DNA of 53,773 nucleotides from CAYGZQ01 sp964354375 [NCBI: uncultured Planctomycetota bacterium] (GTDB lineage Bacteria; JAJVIF01; JAPKYR01), in the NCBI GenBank assembly GCA_964354375.1, contig CAYGZQ010000009.1, forward strand, positions 1 through 53,773. Direction: 5' to 3'. Made by a program: the position numbers and the translations under genes. The notes beneath the pieces are model-generated. The model worked only from the letters and a program-made list of their open reading frames with translations. It did no database searches and had not been told where the DNA came from. Shown one piece after another: positions 1 through 7,380 of this stretch (position 1 is its first letter; every line of letters begins with the position of its first letter).

Positions 1-70
1 TACAGCCCCACGGGACTCATCGGAAAGTCAATATACTCGACAGGCGAGGCGAAATCAAGCCGGCCGCATC

Positions 71-175
71 TCACCCCCCTGCCCCCTCTCCGCCTCACCC
101 CCCTGGCCCCCCTCCCACCTCACCCCCTAGCCCCCTCTCCAAAACTTTGGAGAGGGGGGTTGGGGGGGGTGAGGT
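71..175. repeat. Repeat family A, copy 1 (C-rich/G-rich palindromic element)
   Basis: Three successive C-rich half-units (about 71-92, 94-118 and 119-140, each built on CTCACCCCCCTGCCCCCTC) are followed by one G-rich complementary arm ending GGGGTGAGGT. The centre (about 141-150, AAAACTTTGG) is partly self-complementary. Related copies lie at 50164-50256 and 51065-51122, with a half-copy at 7179-7200. This type of repeat is common in intergenic space of many bacteria. Bases 1-276 hold otherwise only the leader of the WG-repeat gene. Confidence 0.85.
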
Positions 176-276
176 CTGGATTATGGGAAGGGGGGTGAGG
201 TTTCATGGAGAATGCCGTATAATTCTCCCTGAGAGATGTCCGCGGGGGGTTCAAGAATGGGCATGGGAGGAATCAA

Positions 277-1362
277 GTGAAAACGAGATGGCTGGCAATC
301 GTTCTGATGGCTGCGTTGGCTGCAGCCTGCGCTGCGGCCTCATGTGTTGATTCAGTGAAAAACAAGTCACCGTCTCCGGATGCGGAATCGGGACTGCATC
401 GGATATGGGCGGGCGGCAAGTTCGGATTTATCAACAAGACGGGCGAGATCGTGATAAGCCCACAGTTTGACTGGGCCGACGATTTCTCCGATGGGCTCGC
501 GATGGTGAGGATAGGGGACCGGGAGACCGGCAAGTGGGGCTACGTAGACAGGACGGGGAAAGTTGCGATAGACGCGCAGTATGATGAGGGTTCGCCCTTC
601 TCCGAAGGGCTTGCGGCAGTGAACATCGGAGACTTGAGAACCAGCAAGTGGGGCTACATCGACAAGACGGGGAAATATGTGATAGACCCGCAGTTTGACG
701 TGGCTTGGCCCTTCTCCGAGGGCGTTGCGTCCGTGAGGATTGGGGACTCAGAGACCGGCGAGTTCGGCTACATTGACAAGACTGGGAAATACGTAATAGA
801 GGCACGGTTTGATGGGGCTTGGCCCTTCACGGACGGCCTTGCGGTGGTTTCGGTCGGAAGCAAACACGCGTATATCGACCACATAGGGAATTACGTAATA
901 AAGCCAGAAATCGACTGGGCATCGGACTTCTCCGAAGGCCTTGCCTGCGTGAAGGTCGGAGAGTATGAAACTGGCAAGTGGGGGTACATCGACAAGGCGG
1001 GAGAGTACGTAATAAGCCCTCGGTTCTACGACGCCTGTCCCTTTTCCGATGGTCTTGCGAGTGTGAGAGAAGAGGCCCCGCGAACTGTGAAGTGGGGCTA
1101 CATAGACAAGGCCGGAAATTATGCCGTAAACCCGCAGTTTGACTGGGCTGAAGACTTCTCCGATGGTCTTGCGGTGGTGGAGGTCGGGGGCAAACATGGC
1201 TATATCGACAATAGGGGCAAATACGTCTTGGACCCCCGATTTGATTACGCGCGCGATTTCTCCGATGGCCTTGCCGAGGTGCGGGTCGAAGACAAGCGTG
1301 GCTATATCGACAAAACAGGGCAGTTCGTCTGGAGCACAGATGAGGAATTCCCGCTCCGGTGA
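277..1362 (+). CDS. WG-repeat lipoprotein
   Basis: A 361-residue secreted protein made almost wholly of WG (KWG) repeats. The GTG start at 277 is preceded by GGGAGG at 265-270. A hydrophobic N-terminus (WLAIVLMAALAAACAAASC) is a signal peptide with Cys residues that could serve as a lipobox. From about residue 42 to the end there are about ten units of roughly 30-36 residues with the pattern GYIDKTGKYVIDPQFD followed by PFSEGLA and a short beta-strand. Such repeats form beta-rich solenoid or propeller-like folds, often at the cell surface; their ligands are mostly unknown. No catalytic motif is visible. The gene stands alone, 111 nt before the glycosyltransferase start. Confidence 0.88.
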   Translation: MKTRWLAIVLMAALAAACAAASCVDSVKNKSPSPDAESGLHRIWAGGKFGFINKTGEIVISPQFDWADDFSDGLAMVRIGDRETGKWGYVDRTGKVAIDAQYDEGSPFSEGLAAVNIGDLRTSKWGYIDKTGKYVIDPQFDVAWPFSEGVASVRIGDSETGEFGYIDKTGKYVIEARFDGAWPFTDGLAVVSVGSKHAYIDHIGNYVIKPEIDWASDFSEGLACVKVGEYETGKWGYIDKAGEYVISPRFYDACPFSDGLASVREEAPRTVKWGYIDKAGNYAVNPQFDWAEDFSDGLAVVEVGGKHGYIDNRGKYVLDPRFDYARDFSDGLAEVRVEDKRGYIDKTGQFVWSTDEEFPLR

Positions 1363-1437
1363 TGCGGCTATGCAGCCCGGTGCCCTTCGCGCATCCTCCG
1401 ACGGCGCAAGCCGGAGGAGGATTTGCGGAGGAACCAT

Positions 1438-1466
1438 GCGACAAAGCACAGCACTTCGCGTACACT
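1438..1466 (+). promoter_or_regulatory. Putative promoter giving a leaderless glycosyltransferase mRNA
   Basis: GCGACA at 1438-1443, a 17-bp spacer, then TACACT at 1461-1466. The ATG at 1474 begins 7 nt after the -10, so transcription would start at or next to the start codon. The 10-mer GTACACTGTT (1460-1469) recurs at 44380-44389, again just before an ATG without a ribosome-binding site. Confidence 0.45.
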
Positions 1467-1473
1467 GTTCCCC

Positions 1474-2706
1474 ATGGCGGCTGATTTTGAAGTGTCGGTG
1501 ATCATCCCCACCTTTCGCGCAGGAAAGGACCTCCTCCAGTGTCTCGAATCGATCGCGAAGGATGTCGATGCGCCTGCTCACGAGGTGCTGGTCGTTTTCA
1601 ACTCGCCCGTACCTCCCCCCGCCGATCTCGATCTCACTGAGTATCACCCCGCGGCGCGAATCGTGGAGGCAGGGAGCAATCTCGGGTTTGCAGCCGGATG
1701 CAACCTCGGCGCGAGCGAAGCTGTCGGTCGCACGCTGGCTTTCGTCAACGACGACATGACGGTCCGGCCCGGCTGGATGAAAAGCCTGGTAAAACCGATC
1801 CTGGACGGCGAGTGCGCGGCGACGGGCGGGATGATTCTCTCGTCCGACGGGAAGCGAATCGATTTCGACGGCAGCTCGATCAACCTTCTCGGATGGGGAT
1901 TTCAGGCCGGACACGGGGACCGCATGCGCGACGACGGCTTCGTCACGCACCAGGACCTGCCCTTCGCGTGCGGCGGGAATTTCGCGATTAAAACTGAGGT
2001 TTTCGAGCATGCCTCGCGGGCGGGCGTAGCGGAGCCCTGCGGATTCGACAGGGACTATTTCGCCTTCTACGAGGACGTCGACCTCGGCTGGCGCCTTATG
2101 TTGATGGGTTATGAGATCGAATACGTTCACGACGCGGTCGTGCTTCACGCGGGGGGCGTCACCGGCAGCCTCATAGAATCGTCTCTCAAGTGGTTCCTGC
2201 AGGAACGTAACGCGCTTCAGACAATCATCAAGAATTACTCCGACGATCTCTTCTGGAGAATTCTGCCGATCGCGCTGGCAATGGTCGGCGTGAGATCGCA
2301 GATTCTGAGCGTGGTGGACGTGTATGAGATCGCGACCGATCGCGTCTGGCGCGACCTCATCCTCGGCGACCTCGGCTCCACGAAACACGAGCATCTCAGC
2401 GGGCTCGGAGAGATCATGCACAACGTGAGGGACCTGGGGAAGTCCGCCAAGAGCGGGATGCGTAAGACGAGCGGGTGGTTGGTTCACGAGTCGCGCGCCC
2501 AGGCGGGATTGCTTGCGCTCGAATGGTGCCTTGATAACCTGGATGAGCTTATGGAGAAACGCGCGCGAGTGCAGGAACTGCGCGTCAAGACCGACCGCGA
2601 GATATTGCCCCTCTTCGGCGACCCCCTGCGTCCGGTGCTCGGACATCCGAGAGAGGTTGAGGCAATGAAGCCGCTGGAGAAGATACTGAACGAGTTCATG
2701 AAGTAG
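1474..2706 (+). CDS. Glycosyltransferase family 2
   Basis: A 410-residue GT-A fold glycosyltransferase that transfers a sugar from a nucleotide donor to a glycan or lipid acceptor at the inner membrane face. It begins with the family beta-strand (VSVIIPTFRAGKDLLQCLES), has the nucleotide-binding acidic motif (FVNDDMTVRPGW, about residue 90), and the later FYEDVDLGWRLMLMGYEIEY plus VLHAGG motif typical of rhamnosyltransferase-like GT2 proteins. The last 150 residues are helical and unassigned. No Shine-Dalgarno precedes the ATG at 1474. A GGAGG at 1428-1432 instead serves an ATG at 1436 in another frame, opening a 21-codon ORF that overlaps this start. An in-frame TTG at 1423 is less likely. 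The substrate cannot be told. Confidence 0.88.
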   Translation: MAADFEVSVIIPTFRAGKDLLQCLESIAKDVDAPAHEVLVVFNSPVPPPADLDLTEYHPAARIVEAGSNLGFAAGCNLGASEAVGRTLAFVNDDMTVRPGWMKSLVKPILDGECAATGGMILSSDGKRIDFDGSSINLLGWGFQAGHGDRMRDDGFVTHQDLPFACGGNFAIKTEVFEHASRAGVAEPCGFDRDYFAFYEDVDLGWRLMLMGYEIEYVHDAVVLHAGGVTGSLIESSLKWFLQERNALQTIIKNYSDDLFWRILPIALAMVGVRSQILSVVDVYEIATDRVWRDLILGDLGSTKHEHLSGLGEIMHNVRDLGKSAKSGMRKTSGWLVHESRAQAGLLALEWCLDNLDELMEKRARVQELRVKTDREILPLFGDPLRPVLGHPREVEAMKPLEKILNEFMK

Positions 2707-2747
2707 AGAAACCGCCGGCTGCCGTCTTCCGGATCCTGTCTGAGAAT

Positions 2748-2884
2748 GTGCCGAGCACGTCTCGTGCTTCGGGAATTGGAGCGCAACGCGTCCCGCGTTT
2801 GGTCAGGAGGAGGAATGCATGGCTTCGCACCTTGATTCGAGACGAATCAGCTCCCGGTTCCGAAACACGAGACGTGGTCGGCAC
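2748..2884. repeat. Repeat family B, copy 1 (inverted repeat upstream of mtnA)
   Basis: A 25-nt arm at 2748-2772 (GTGCCGAGCACGTCTCG onward) is matched by its reverse complement at 2860-2884 with only two differences. Between them, on the minus strand, lies GCGGGACGCGTTGCG. That inner word plus the outer arm recur on the plus strand after mtnA at 4041-4088. The 2707-2911 gap holds this element and no gene. Confidence 0.8.
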
Positions 2885-2924
2885 GTCTGAGTAAGCGCCG
2901 CCTGACCCCCGATGAATCCGATTG

Positions 2925-2933
2925 TGCTAAAAT
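2925..2933 (+). promoter_or_regulatory. Extended -10 promoter of mtnA
   Basis: TGCTAAAAT (TG at 2925-2926, TAAAAT at 2928-2933) is an extended -10. Transcription would start near 2940, leaving a short leader with AAGGAGG at 2945-2951 before the ATG at 2957. No good -35 is visible. Confidence 0.45.
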
Positions 2934-2956
2934 CCCATCCTGCGAAGGAGGCCGGC

Positions 2957-4000
2957 ATGCCCGACGAGATTTTTCCCGTCCGGTGGGAGGACGGGAAGGT
3001 TGTGATGATCGACCAGACCCTTCTCCCCGCCGAATACAAGGAGCTGTCAACCGATTCGGCGGAGGAAGTGGCCGATTGGATCGAGCGGATGGTGGTTCGG
3101 GGGGCGCCTGCGATCGGGGTCGCGGCGGGGTACGGCATGGCGCTCGCGGCGCTGTCGCTGAGGGACAAATCCCGGGACGAATTCGACAAGGGTCTCGCCA
3201 GGGCGCGCGACCGCCTCGCCCGCACCCGTCCCACGGCGGTCAATCTGTTCTGGGCGCTTGAGCGGATGATGGAATTCGCGGAGCTCCATCTAAGAATTCC
3301 ACCTCGAGAGCTCGCCGATATGATGTTGACTGAGGCCCAGGAGATCAGGGAGGAGGACTACGAGAGGTGCAGGGCGATCGGAAAATTCGGTGCAGAGCTT
3401 CTTCCCGATGAGGGCGGCGTTCTGACGCACTGCAACGCGGGCGCGCTCGCGACGGCAGGCTACGGCACCGCGGTTGGCGTTCTCAGAGCGGCATGGGAGA
3501 TGGGAAAGAAAATCCATGTCTACGTCGATGAAACCCGTCCCAGGCTCCAGGGCGCATGCCTGACTTGCTGGGAGCTCAAGCGGATGGGCATTCCGTTCAC
3601 TCTGATCACAGACAACATGGCGGGACATTTCATGCAGAGGGGACAGATTCTCGCGGCGGTCACCGGCGCCGACAGGATCGCATCGAACGGCGACACCGCG
3701 AACAAGATCGGCACCTACACCGTCGCGGTTTTATGCAAGGAGCACAATATCCCCTTCTATATCGCCGCGCCTCTGAGCACGGTCGATTTCAACTGCCCCG
3801 ACGGGAGCTTGATACCGATCGAGGAGCGCAGTCGCGATGAGGTGTTGAGGGTGATCCCGGGCGGATTCTCGTTCGGCGATATCAACGTGGCCAACCCGGC
3901 ATTCGACGTGACCCCGCACAGATTGATCAAGGCGATAATCACCGACAAGGGAGTCGCATACCCCCCGATCGAAGAAAGCCTGCAGCGCTTCCGGGAGTAG
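2957..4000 (+). CDS. mtnA: S-methyl-5-thioribose-1-phosphate isomerase
   Basis: A 347-residue cytoplasmic isomerase of the methionine salvage pathway that converts 5-methylthioribose-1-phosphate to methylthioribulose-1-phosphate; it belongs to the eIF2B-alpha/beta/delta superfamily. Family signatures are clear: GAPAIGVAAGYGMA near the N-terminus, THCNAGALATAGYGTAVGV carrying the catalytic Cys, ETRPRLQGACLT, and GADRIASNGDTANKIGTY carrying the catalytic Asp. Length matches the family. AAGGAGG at 2945-2951 selects ATG 2957 over an upstream ATG at 2912. No other salvage genes are nearby. Family B repeats flank the gene in inverted orientation, and a decayed relative of its 3' end lies at 7221-7289. 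Confidence 0.95.
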   Translation: MPDEIFPVRWEDGKVVMIDQTLLPAEYKELSTDSAEEVADWIERMVVRGAPAIGVAAGYGMALAALSLRDKSRDEFDKGLARARDRLARTRPTAVNLFWALERMMEFAELHLRIPPRELADMMLTEAQEIREEDYERCRAIGKFGAELLPDEGGVLTHCNAGALATAGYGTAVGVLRAAWEMGKKIHVYVDETRPRLQGACLTCWELKRMGIPFTLITDNMAGHFMQRGQILAAVTGADRIASNGDTANKIGTYTVAVLCKEHNIPFYIAAPLSTVDFNCPDGSLIPIEERSRDEVLRVIPGGFSFGDINVANPAFDVTPHRLIKAIITDKGVAYPPIEESLQRFRE

Positions 4001-4040
4001 GACCGGCAACTGCAGGATGGATGCGGGAAGTCAGCGCGCG

Positions 4041-4088
4041 CGGGACGCGTGCGTTATCCGGGTCCGAAACACGGGACGTGGTCGGCAC
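4041..4088 (+). repeat. Repeat family B, copy 2 (downstream of mtnA)
   Basis: GCGGGACGCGTGCG followed by the 25-nt arm at 4064-4088 (CCGAAACACGGGACGTGGTC onward). It matches the minus-strand half of copy 1, so mtnA lies between inverted copies. Confidence 0.75.
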
Positions 4089-4393
4089 AGAATTGGATTA
4101 TGTGATTTTTGTCTCAACTGGCATCTTGATATTTTCAGGTTTTGTGGTAAATAGAGAGTGACCGCACGCTTTCGATTTCTCCCCCCAACGAATCTCAACA
4201 GCTCAGGAACTTAAGGATCATGACGGCTCGCGTCAGCATATGTAGCTCAGTAATCGGAAGCCTCTCCGACGGGCAGGATGGGCTTCCTTCGGCTGTCGCG
4301 GGCTAGTCCGGTCGTCTCCACCCCGCCCGTAACTTCCCCCTAATACCTTCCCACTACTCGTATCCACCTCTGTGGGAACAGGAGGGCGACATC
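4089..4393 (+). other. Gene-free leader with several hairpins, upstream of the 4394 gene
   Basis: About 300 nt without a convincing ORF. After an AT-rich stretch come small stems: TGACG/CGTCA (4221-4225 with 4231-4235) and GGAAGCC/GGCTTCC (4256-4262 with 4281-4287). A C-rich stretch follows, then the GGAGG ribosome-binding site at 4381-4385. It could be a structured 5' leader; no known riboswitch consensus was recognised. Confidence 0.3.
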
Positions 4394-4636
4394 ATGGCCG
4401 TAACATCGGGGATTGAATGGGTTGCGTCGCTGCTGAACGGATATGGCCTCGAGATCGGCTTCGATGCGGCGTTGATGGGATGCCTCGCGTTCATACGAGC
4501 CGGCCTCGTCGGCATGCTGCTGCTGGTCGGCGCGTCAGTCGTCACAAACCAGTTGCAGGAACAGCGCAGAAGGCGCGAGCAGAAGCGTCTCAGGCAGTTG
4601 CAGAAAAGGTTCTCCAGGTACGACTATCGATCGTGA
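4394..4636 (+). CDS. Small membrane-anchored hypothetical protein
   Basis: An 80-residue protein with a strong ribosome-binding site (GGAGG at 4381-4385, 8 nt before ATG). It has an amphipathic start, one membrane segment at about residues 30-52 (CLAFIRAGLVGMLLLVGASVV), then a strongly basic, Arg/Gln-rich cytoplasmic tail of about 28 residues (QEQRRRREQKRLRQLQKR) that probably forms a helix or coiled coil. I do not recognise the family. A hairpin (AAGCCG 4688-4693 with CGGCTT 4706-4711) follows the gene and may end transcription. It stands alone between mtnA and a large lipoprotein gene. Confidence 0.6.
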   Translation: MAVTSGIEWVASLLNGYGLEIGFDAALMGCLAFIRAGLVGMLLLVGASVVTNQLQEQRRRREQKRLRQLQKRFSRYDYRS

Positions 4637-4853
4637 CCGCAAGCAAGCTGATGCTGATCGCGTGTCCGCGTGCGCACCGGAAGCCCGAAGCCGTCCGGGA
4701 TTCCGCGGCTTTCTGAACCAAGCTTGACTAAGTCCGATCTAATTGAGAGACTGGAGCTCTCAGGGGGCAGGAACCCATCCCGGCATGGACTGGAGGCCTT
4801 GCCGGGAAATCAACAGCATTCAAACGGATCAACACAGCTCGGGAGGAGCTCAG
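4637..4853 (+). other. Hairpin-rich leader before the 4854 lipoprotein gene
   Basis: A gene-free stretch. Besides the hairpin at 4688-4711 it contains GAGAG/CTCTC just after 4744 and a perfect 7-bp stem CCCGGCA/TGCCGGG at about 4779-4806. These sit directly before the GGAGGAG ribosome-binding site of the next gene. It could be a structured 5' leader; I match it to no known RNA family. Confidence 0.3.
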
Positions 4854-7175
4854 ATGAAGTCAAAATTCAGCGTTTTCACAGCAGTTCTGATCACTGCAAT
4901 GGTGGTCGGCTGCGATGCAGGCAAAGGTCTTTGTGTCGGGGACATCGAAGGCCCCGATTCCGTCACGGAGTTTATGTCCGCGCAGTACACGGTGACGGCG
5001 ACCGGAAGCACGGGCATAACCTATCAATGGGCGGTGGATCCCCCGTCCATGGGCACTCTTGCGAACGGGTCATCCTCGACCGCGGCTTTCAATGCCGGTC
5101 CTGTTGCCGCGGACATCAAGGTCAAGATCCAGGTCGTGGTGAATTCCGACAAGTACGGACCCGTCCTGAAGGAACGCGAGGTGATGATCCTGAAATCGAC
5201 CGGATTGCAGGCCGGCGGCATTCTCGGTCCGAGCAGCGTGAATGAAGGCGGCTTTGCGGACTATAGCGTCTTCGCAGGAGGGGACACCGGCATCACGTAC
5301 CAGTGGTCGTTTGAACCCGAGCTTATCGGAATTCTCGAGAACGACAAGTCCAACAAGATTACGTTCAAGGCGGGGTACGTGATAGAGAGCACGGCGGCGA
5401 CGATCAAAGTGACGATCGATTCGGATAACTTCGATCCCGTCGAGCGGAGCCTGGGAGTTGTCGTTGAGGACGTGAGCCACTCGGATGTGGTGCCTGCGCC
5501 GTTCCAGCCTTTCCAGTACGGCTCGGTACTCGACATCGCGGTGGAAGGCGACAGCGACATAGTCATCGCCACCGATACGGGCCTTCATCTGTTCACTCCA
5601 TATGGAGTGTACAAGAGGAGGATATCGGATGACATATGGGTGGGTCTGGCGACCTCGAATTTCGGAGCGACCGACACCGGACGAGGGGTAATGGGTTTGA
5701 GCCCCGAGGTCGGGGAGTGCAATCCACATCCATCATATGATGATGCATATGTTGAAGGCGGAGTTCCGTACGTGAGCTACGATGCGGCATGGTGGGCCGG
5801 AGAACCCGATCCGTACTACCCGGGCGTTGCCGTGAGCATCGCCTCAACCTCTTCGTTCTCCAGCTGCGATTGCATACCCCATCCGATCGCGTATCATCCC
5901 GTAACCTCATTTGCGTACCAGAAGGTGTTTGCGCCGGACTGCATCGCGGACAGCGATGCCGATTGGCCGGTGACCAACGTGGTAACGGGCGGCGGTTATG
6001 GGATACTTGCCTACAGCCCCGATGCTCCCCTTCCCCCCGACTACATGTCCTTGATTTTCGAAGGCGGGCAGGACTTTCTCGTCTATTACGACTACCCGAC
6101 TTACTACAACATGCAATATATGGCAGCGACGGTGTACGGTGTTGTCCCGGCTTGTGCTCTGCATAACCTCTTCATCGCCTGGGACCTTACGACCATGAAT
6201 TACATGTCGGATCGCAGCGGCATGGTCGCCGAGAACATCGGGGATTTCGAATTCGACATGCAGAATCGTCTGATTATCGCCATGCCGAAGGCCGACAGCG
6301 TGGCAATCACCGATCCAGTCGTCTTCGGCCAGCCGATTGTGATTCAGAAGATTCTCGGCGGACGTCAGAACGGGATGGGGACGCTTCCCGGCGAGTTCGC
6401 CGGGCCGAGAGCGGTCGCTATCGACCCCAGAAATCAGAACATTCTCGTCTCCGATACCGGGAACGGACGTGTCCAGACGTTCGACAGCGACGGCAACTTC
6501 ATTCGCACGTTCGGCTCGGGTGACCCGAATTTCGCGCCCGGGGCGATCAGAATCGATGCGTGGGGAACCGTTTATGTCGCCAACATCAGCCCCACTCGGT
6601 CTCAGGGCGACGACCTGAGGCTCTATAGTGAGTACGGCGCTCCGGTTCTTTACGGCGCGATGGAAGGGTGGGTCTACGACAAGGACACTCACGAGCCTGT
6701 GGGCAAGGCCGGGGTGTTCATCGGAACCGGGTTACCCAGGATGGAGACTATCACGGACGACGACGGGCATTTCATGTTCTGGACCGTCCCTACGGGAGTG
6801 CACGAGGTCACCGCGGAGAAGTTCGGCTACCTTTCTTCGGGCGTGATGGTTTATGTGAATTCGGGATACAGGTCCGTTTTCGACATCTACATGCAGCGGG
6901 CATTCGTTCCGGCGCCGGGATACGGGATCGTGACCGGGGTAGTCTTCAGCACCATCACCTATGAGCCCGCTCCGGGCCTCAAGGTCGAGATCCAGGGAAC
7001 TGAGATCAGCGGGCAGACGAACGGCAGCGGCGAATTCACGCTTTACAACGTGCCGGAGGGCGAGCACGTGCTCAACATAAGCAAGGACGGGAATGTCTAC
7101 TACGGGCGATACATCACGGTGGTCAAAGGGGAGATACTCGACCTCGGGACCATCTACGTGCCGGTTCCGGGCTGA
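4854..7175 (+). CDS. Secreted lipoprotein with two Ig-like domains, NHL-type repeats and two carboxypeptidase-regulatory-like domains
   Basis: A 773-residue lipoprotein. GGGAGGAG at 4841-4848 selects ATG 4854; the signal peptide ends in lipobox VVGC at about residues 17-20. Two tandem Ig-like domains follow (about 25-195), each with the pattern GPxxVxE...GxTGITYQW...DPP. This is the domain type found five times in the 38478-41240 protein. A middle region (about 210-510) is unassigned. NHL-like propeller strands (GEFAGPRAVAIDPRNQNILV, then GNGRVQTFDSDGNFIRTFG) occupy about 530-610. Two carboxypeptidase-regulatory-like beta-sandwiches (GWVYDKDTHEPVGKAGV; TGVVFSTITYEPAPGLKVEI) close the protein. 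It is probably a surface structural or binding protein; no catalytic site is visible. Confidence 0.85.
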   Translation: MKSKFSVFTAVLITAMVVGCDAGKGLCVGDIEGPDSVTEFMSAQYTVTATGSTGITYQWAVDPPSMGTLANGSSSTAAFNAGPVAADIKVKIQVVVNSDKYGPVLKEREVMILKSTGLQAGGILGPSSVNEGGFADYSVFAGGDTGITYQWSFEPELIGILENDKSNKITFKAGYVIESTAATIKVTIDSDNFDPVERSLGVVVEDVSHSDVVPAPFQPFQYGSVLDIAVEGDSDIVIATDTGLHLFTPYGVYKRRISDDIWVGLATSNFGATDTGRGVMGLSPEVGECNPHPSYDDAYVEGGVPYVSYDAAWWAGEPDPYYPGVAVSIASTSSFSSCDCIPHPIAYHPVTSFAYQKVFAPDCIADSDADWPVTNVVTGGGYGILAYSPDAPLPPDYMSLIFEGGQDFLVYYDYPTYYNMQYMAATVYGVVPACALHNLFIAWDLTTMNYMSDRSGMVAENIGDFEFDMQNRLIIAMPKADSVAITDPVVFGQPIVIQKILGGRQNGMGTLPGEFAGPRAVAIDPRNQNILVSDTGNGRVQTFDSDGNFIRTFGSGDPNFAPGAIRIDAWGTVYVANISPTRSQGDDLRLYSEYGAPVLYGAMEGWVYDKDTHEPVGKAGVFIGTGLPRMETITDDDGHFMFWTVPTGVHEVTAEKFGYLSSGVMVYVNSGYRSVFDIYMQRAFVPAPGYGIVTGVVFSTITYEPAPGLKVEIQGTEISGQTNGSGEFTLYNVPEGEHVLNISKDGNVYYGRYITVVKGEILDLGTIYVPVPG

Positions 7176-7178
7176 TCG

Positions 7179-7200
7179 ACCCCACCCCCCGGCCCCCTCT
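7179..7200 (+). repeat. Repeat family A, partial copy
   Basis: A single C-rich half-unit (ACCCCACCCCCCGGCCCC, then CTCT) directly after the stop codon of the lipoprotein gene. The G-rich partner arm is missing. The decayed mtnA-like fragment starts about 20 nt further on. Confidence 0.5.
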
Positions 7201-7220
7201 GCGTTCACGGCGGCCCATAG

Positions 7221-7289
7221 CGCAGTCGCGATCAGGACCTGAGGGTGATTCCCGGCCGATTTGCATTCGGCGATATCGATCGGGAGTAG
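7221..7289 (+). pseudogene. Remnant of an mtnA-like 3' end
   Basis: The 57 nt at 7221-7277 align with the intact mtnA at 3827-3883 at over 80 percent identity by eye. In frame they read RSRDQDLRVIPGRFAFGDI against RSRDEVLRVIPGGFSFGDI in mtnA. The fragment then skips the last 30 or so codons and ends in frame as DRE-stop, against FRE-stop in mtnA. Upstream, homology stops abruptly beside the family A half-copy. Silent differences (ATT/ATC, CCC/CCG) suggest it diverged as a gene before truncation. Confidence 0.7.
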
Positions 7290-7380
7290 GATCAGCTGTA
7301 ATCGCCCAGTTTCACAGACCCGGCTGTTGCTGCAGTTTCGAGCGAGTCTCACGTGCGCACTGCTCCCCCGATCTCACTCC

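Noticed and set aside
748-2646. A 632-codon open frame on the minus strand opposite the WG-repeat and glycosyltransferase genes.
   Set aside because: It mirrors two well-supported plus-strand genes, crosses their boundary, has no recognisable domain and is Arg/His/Asp-rich as expected for a shadow frame in GC-rich DNA.
2748-4088. A complete transposon carrying mtnA.
   Set aside because: No transposase and no target-site duplication can be seen, so only the inverted repeat layout is reported.
4221-4310. A tRNA-like look (GTAGCTCAGT near 4241).
   Set aside because: No T-arm, no acceptor stem and no anticodon arm can be formed; only isolated hairpins remain.
4637-4853. A possible cyclic-di-GMP or other riboswitch before the lipoprotein gene.
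   Set aside because: Hairpins exist, but none of the conserved loop sequences of known riboswitches is present, so it is listed only as a hairpin-rich leader.
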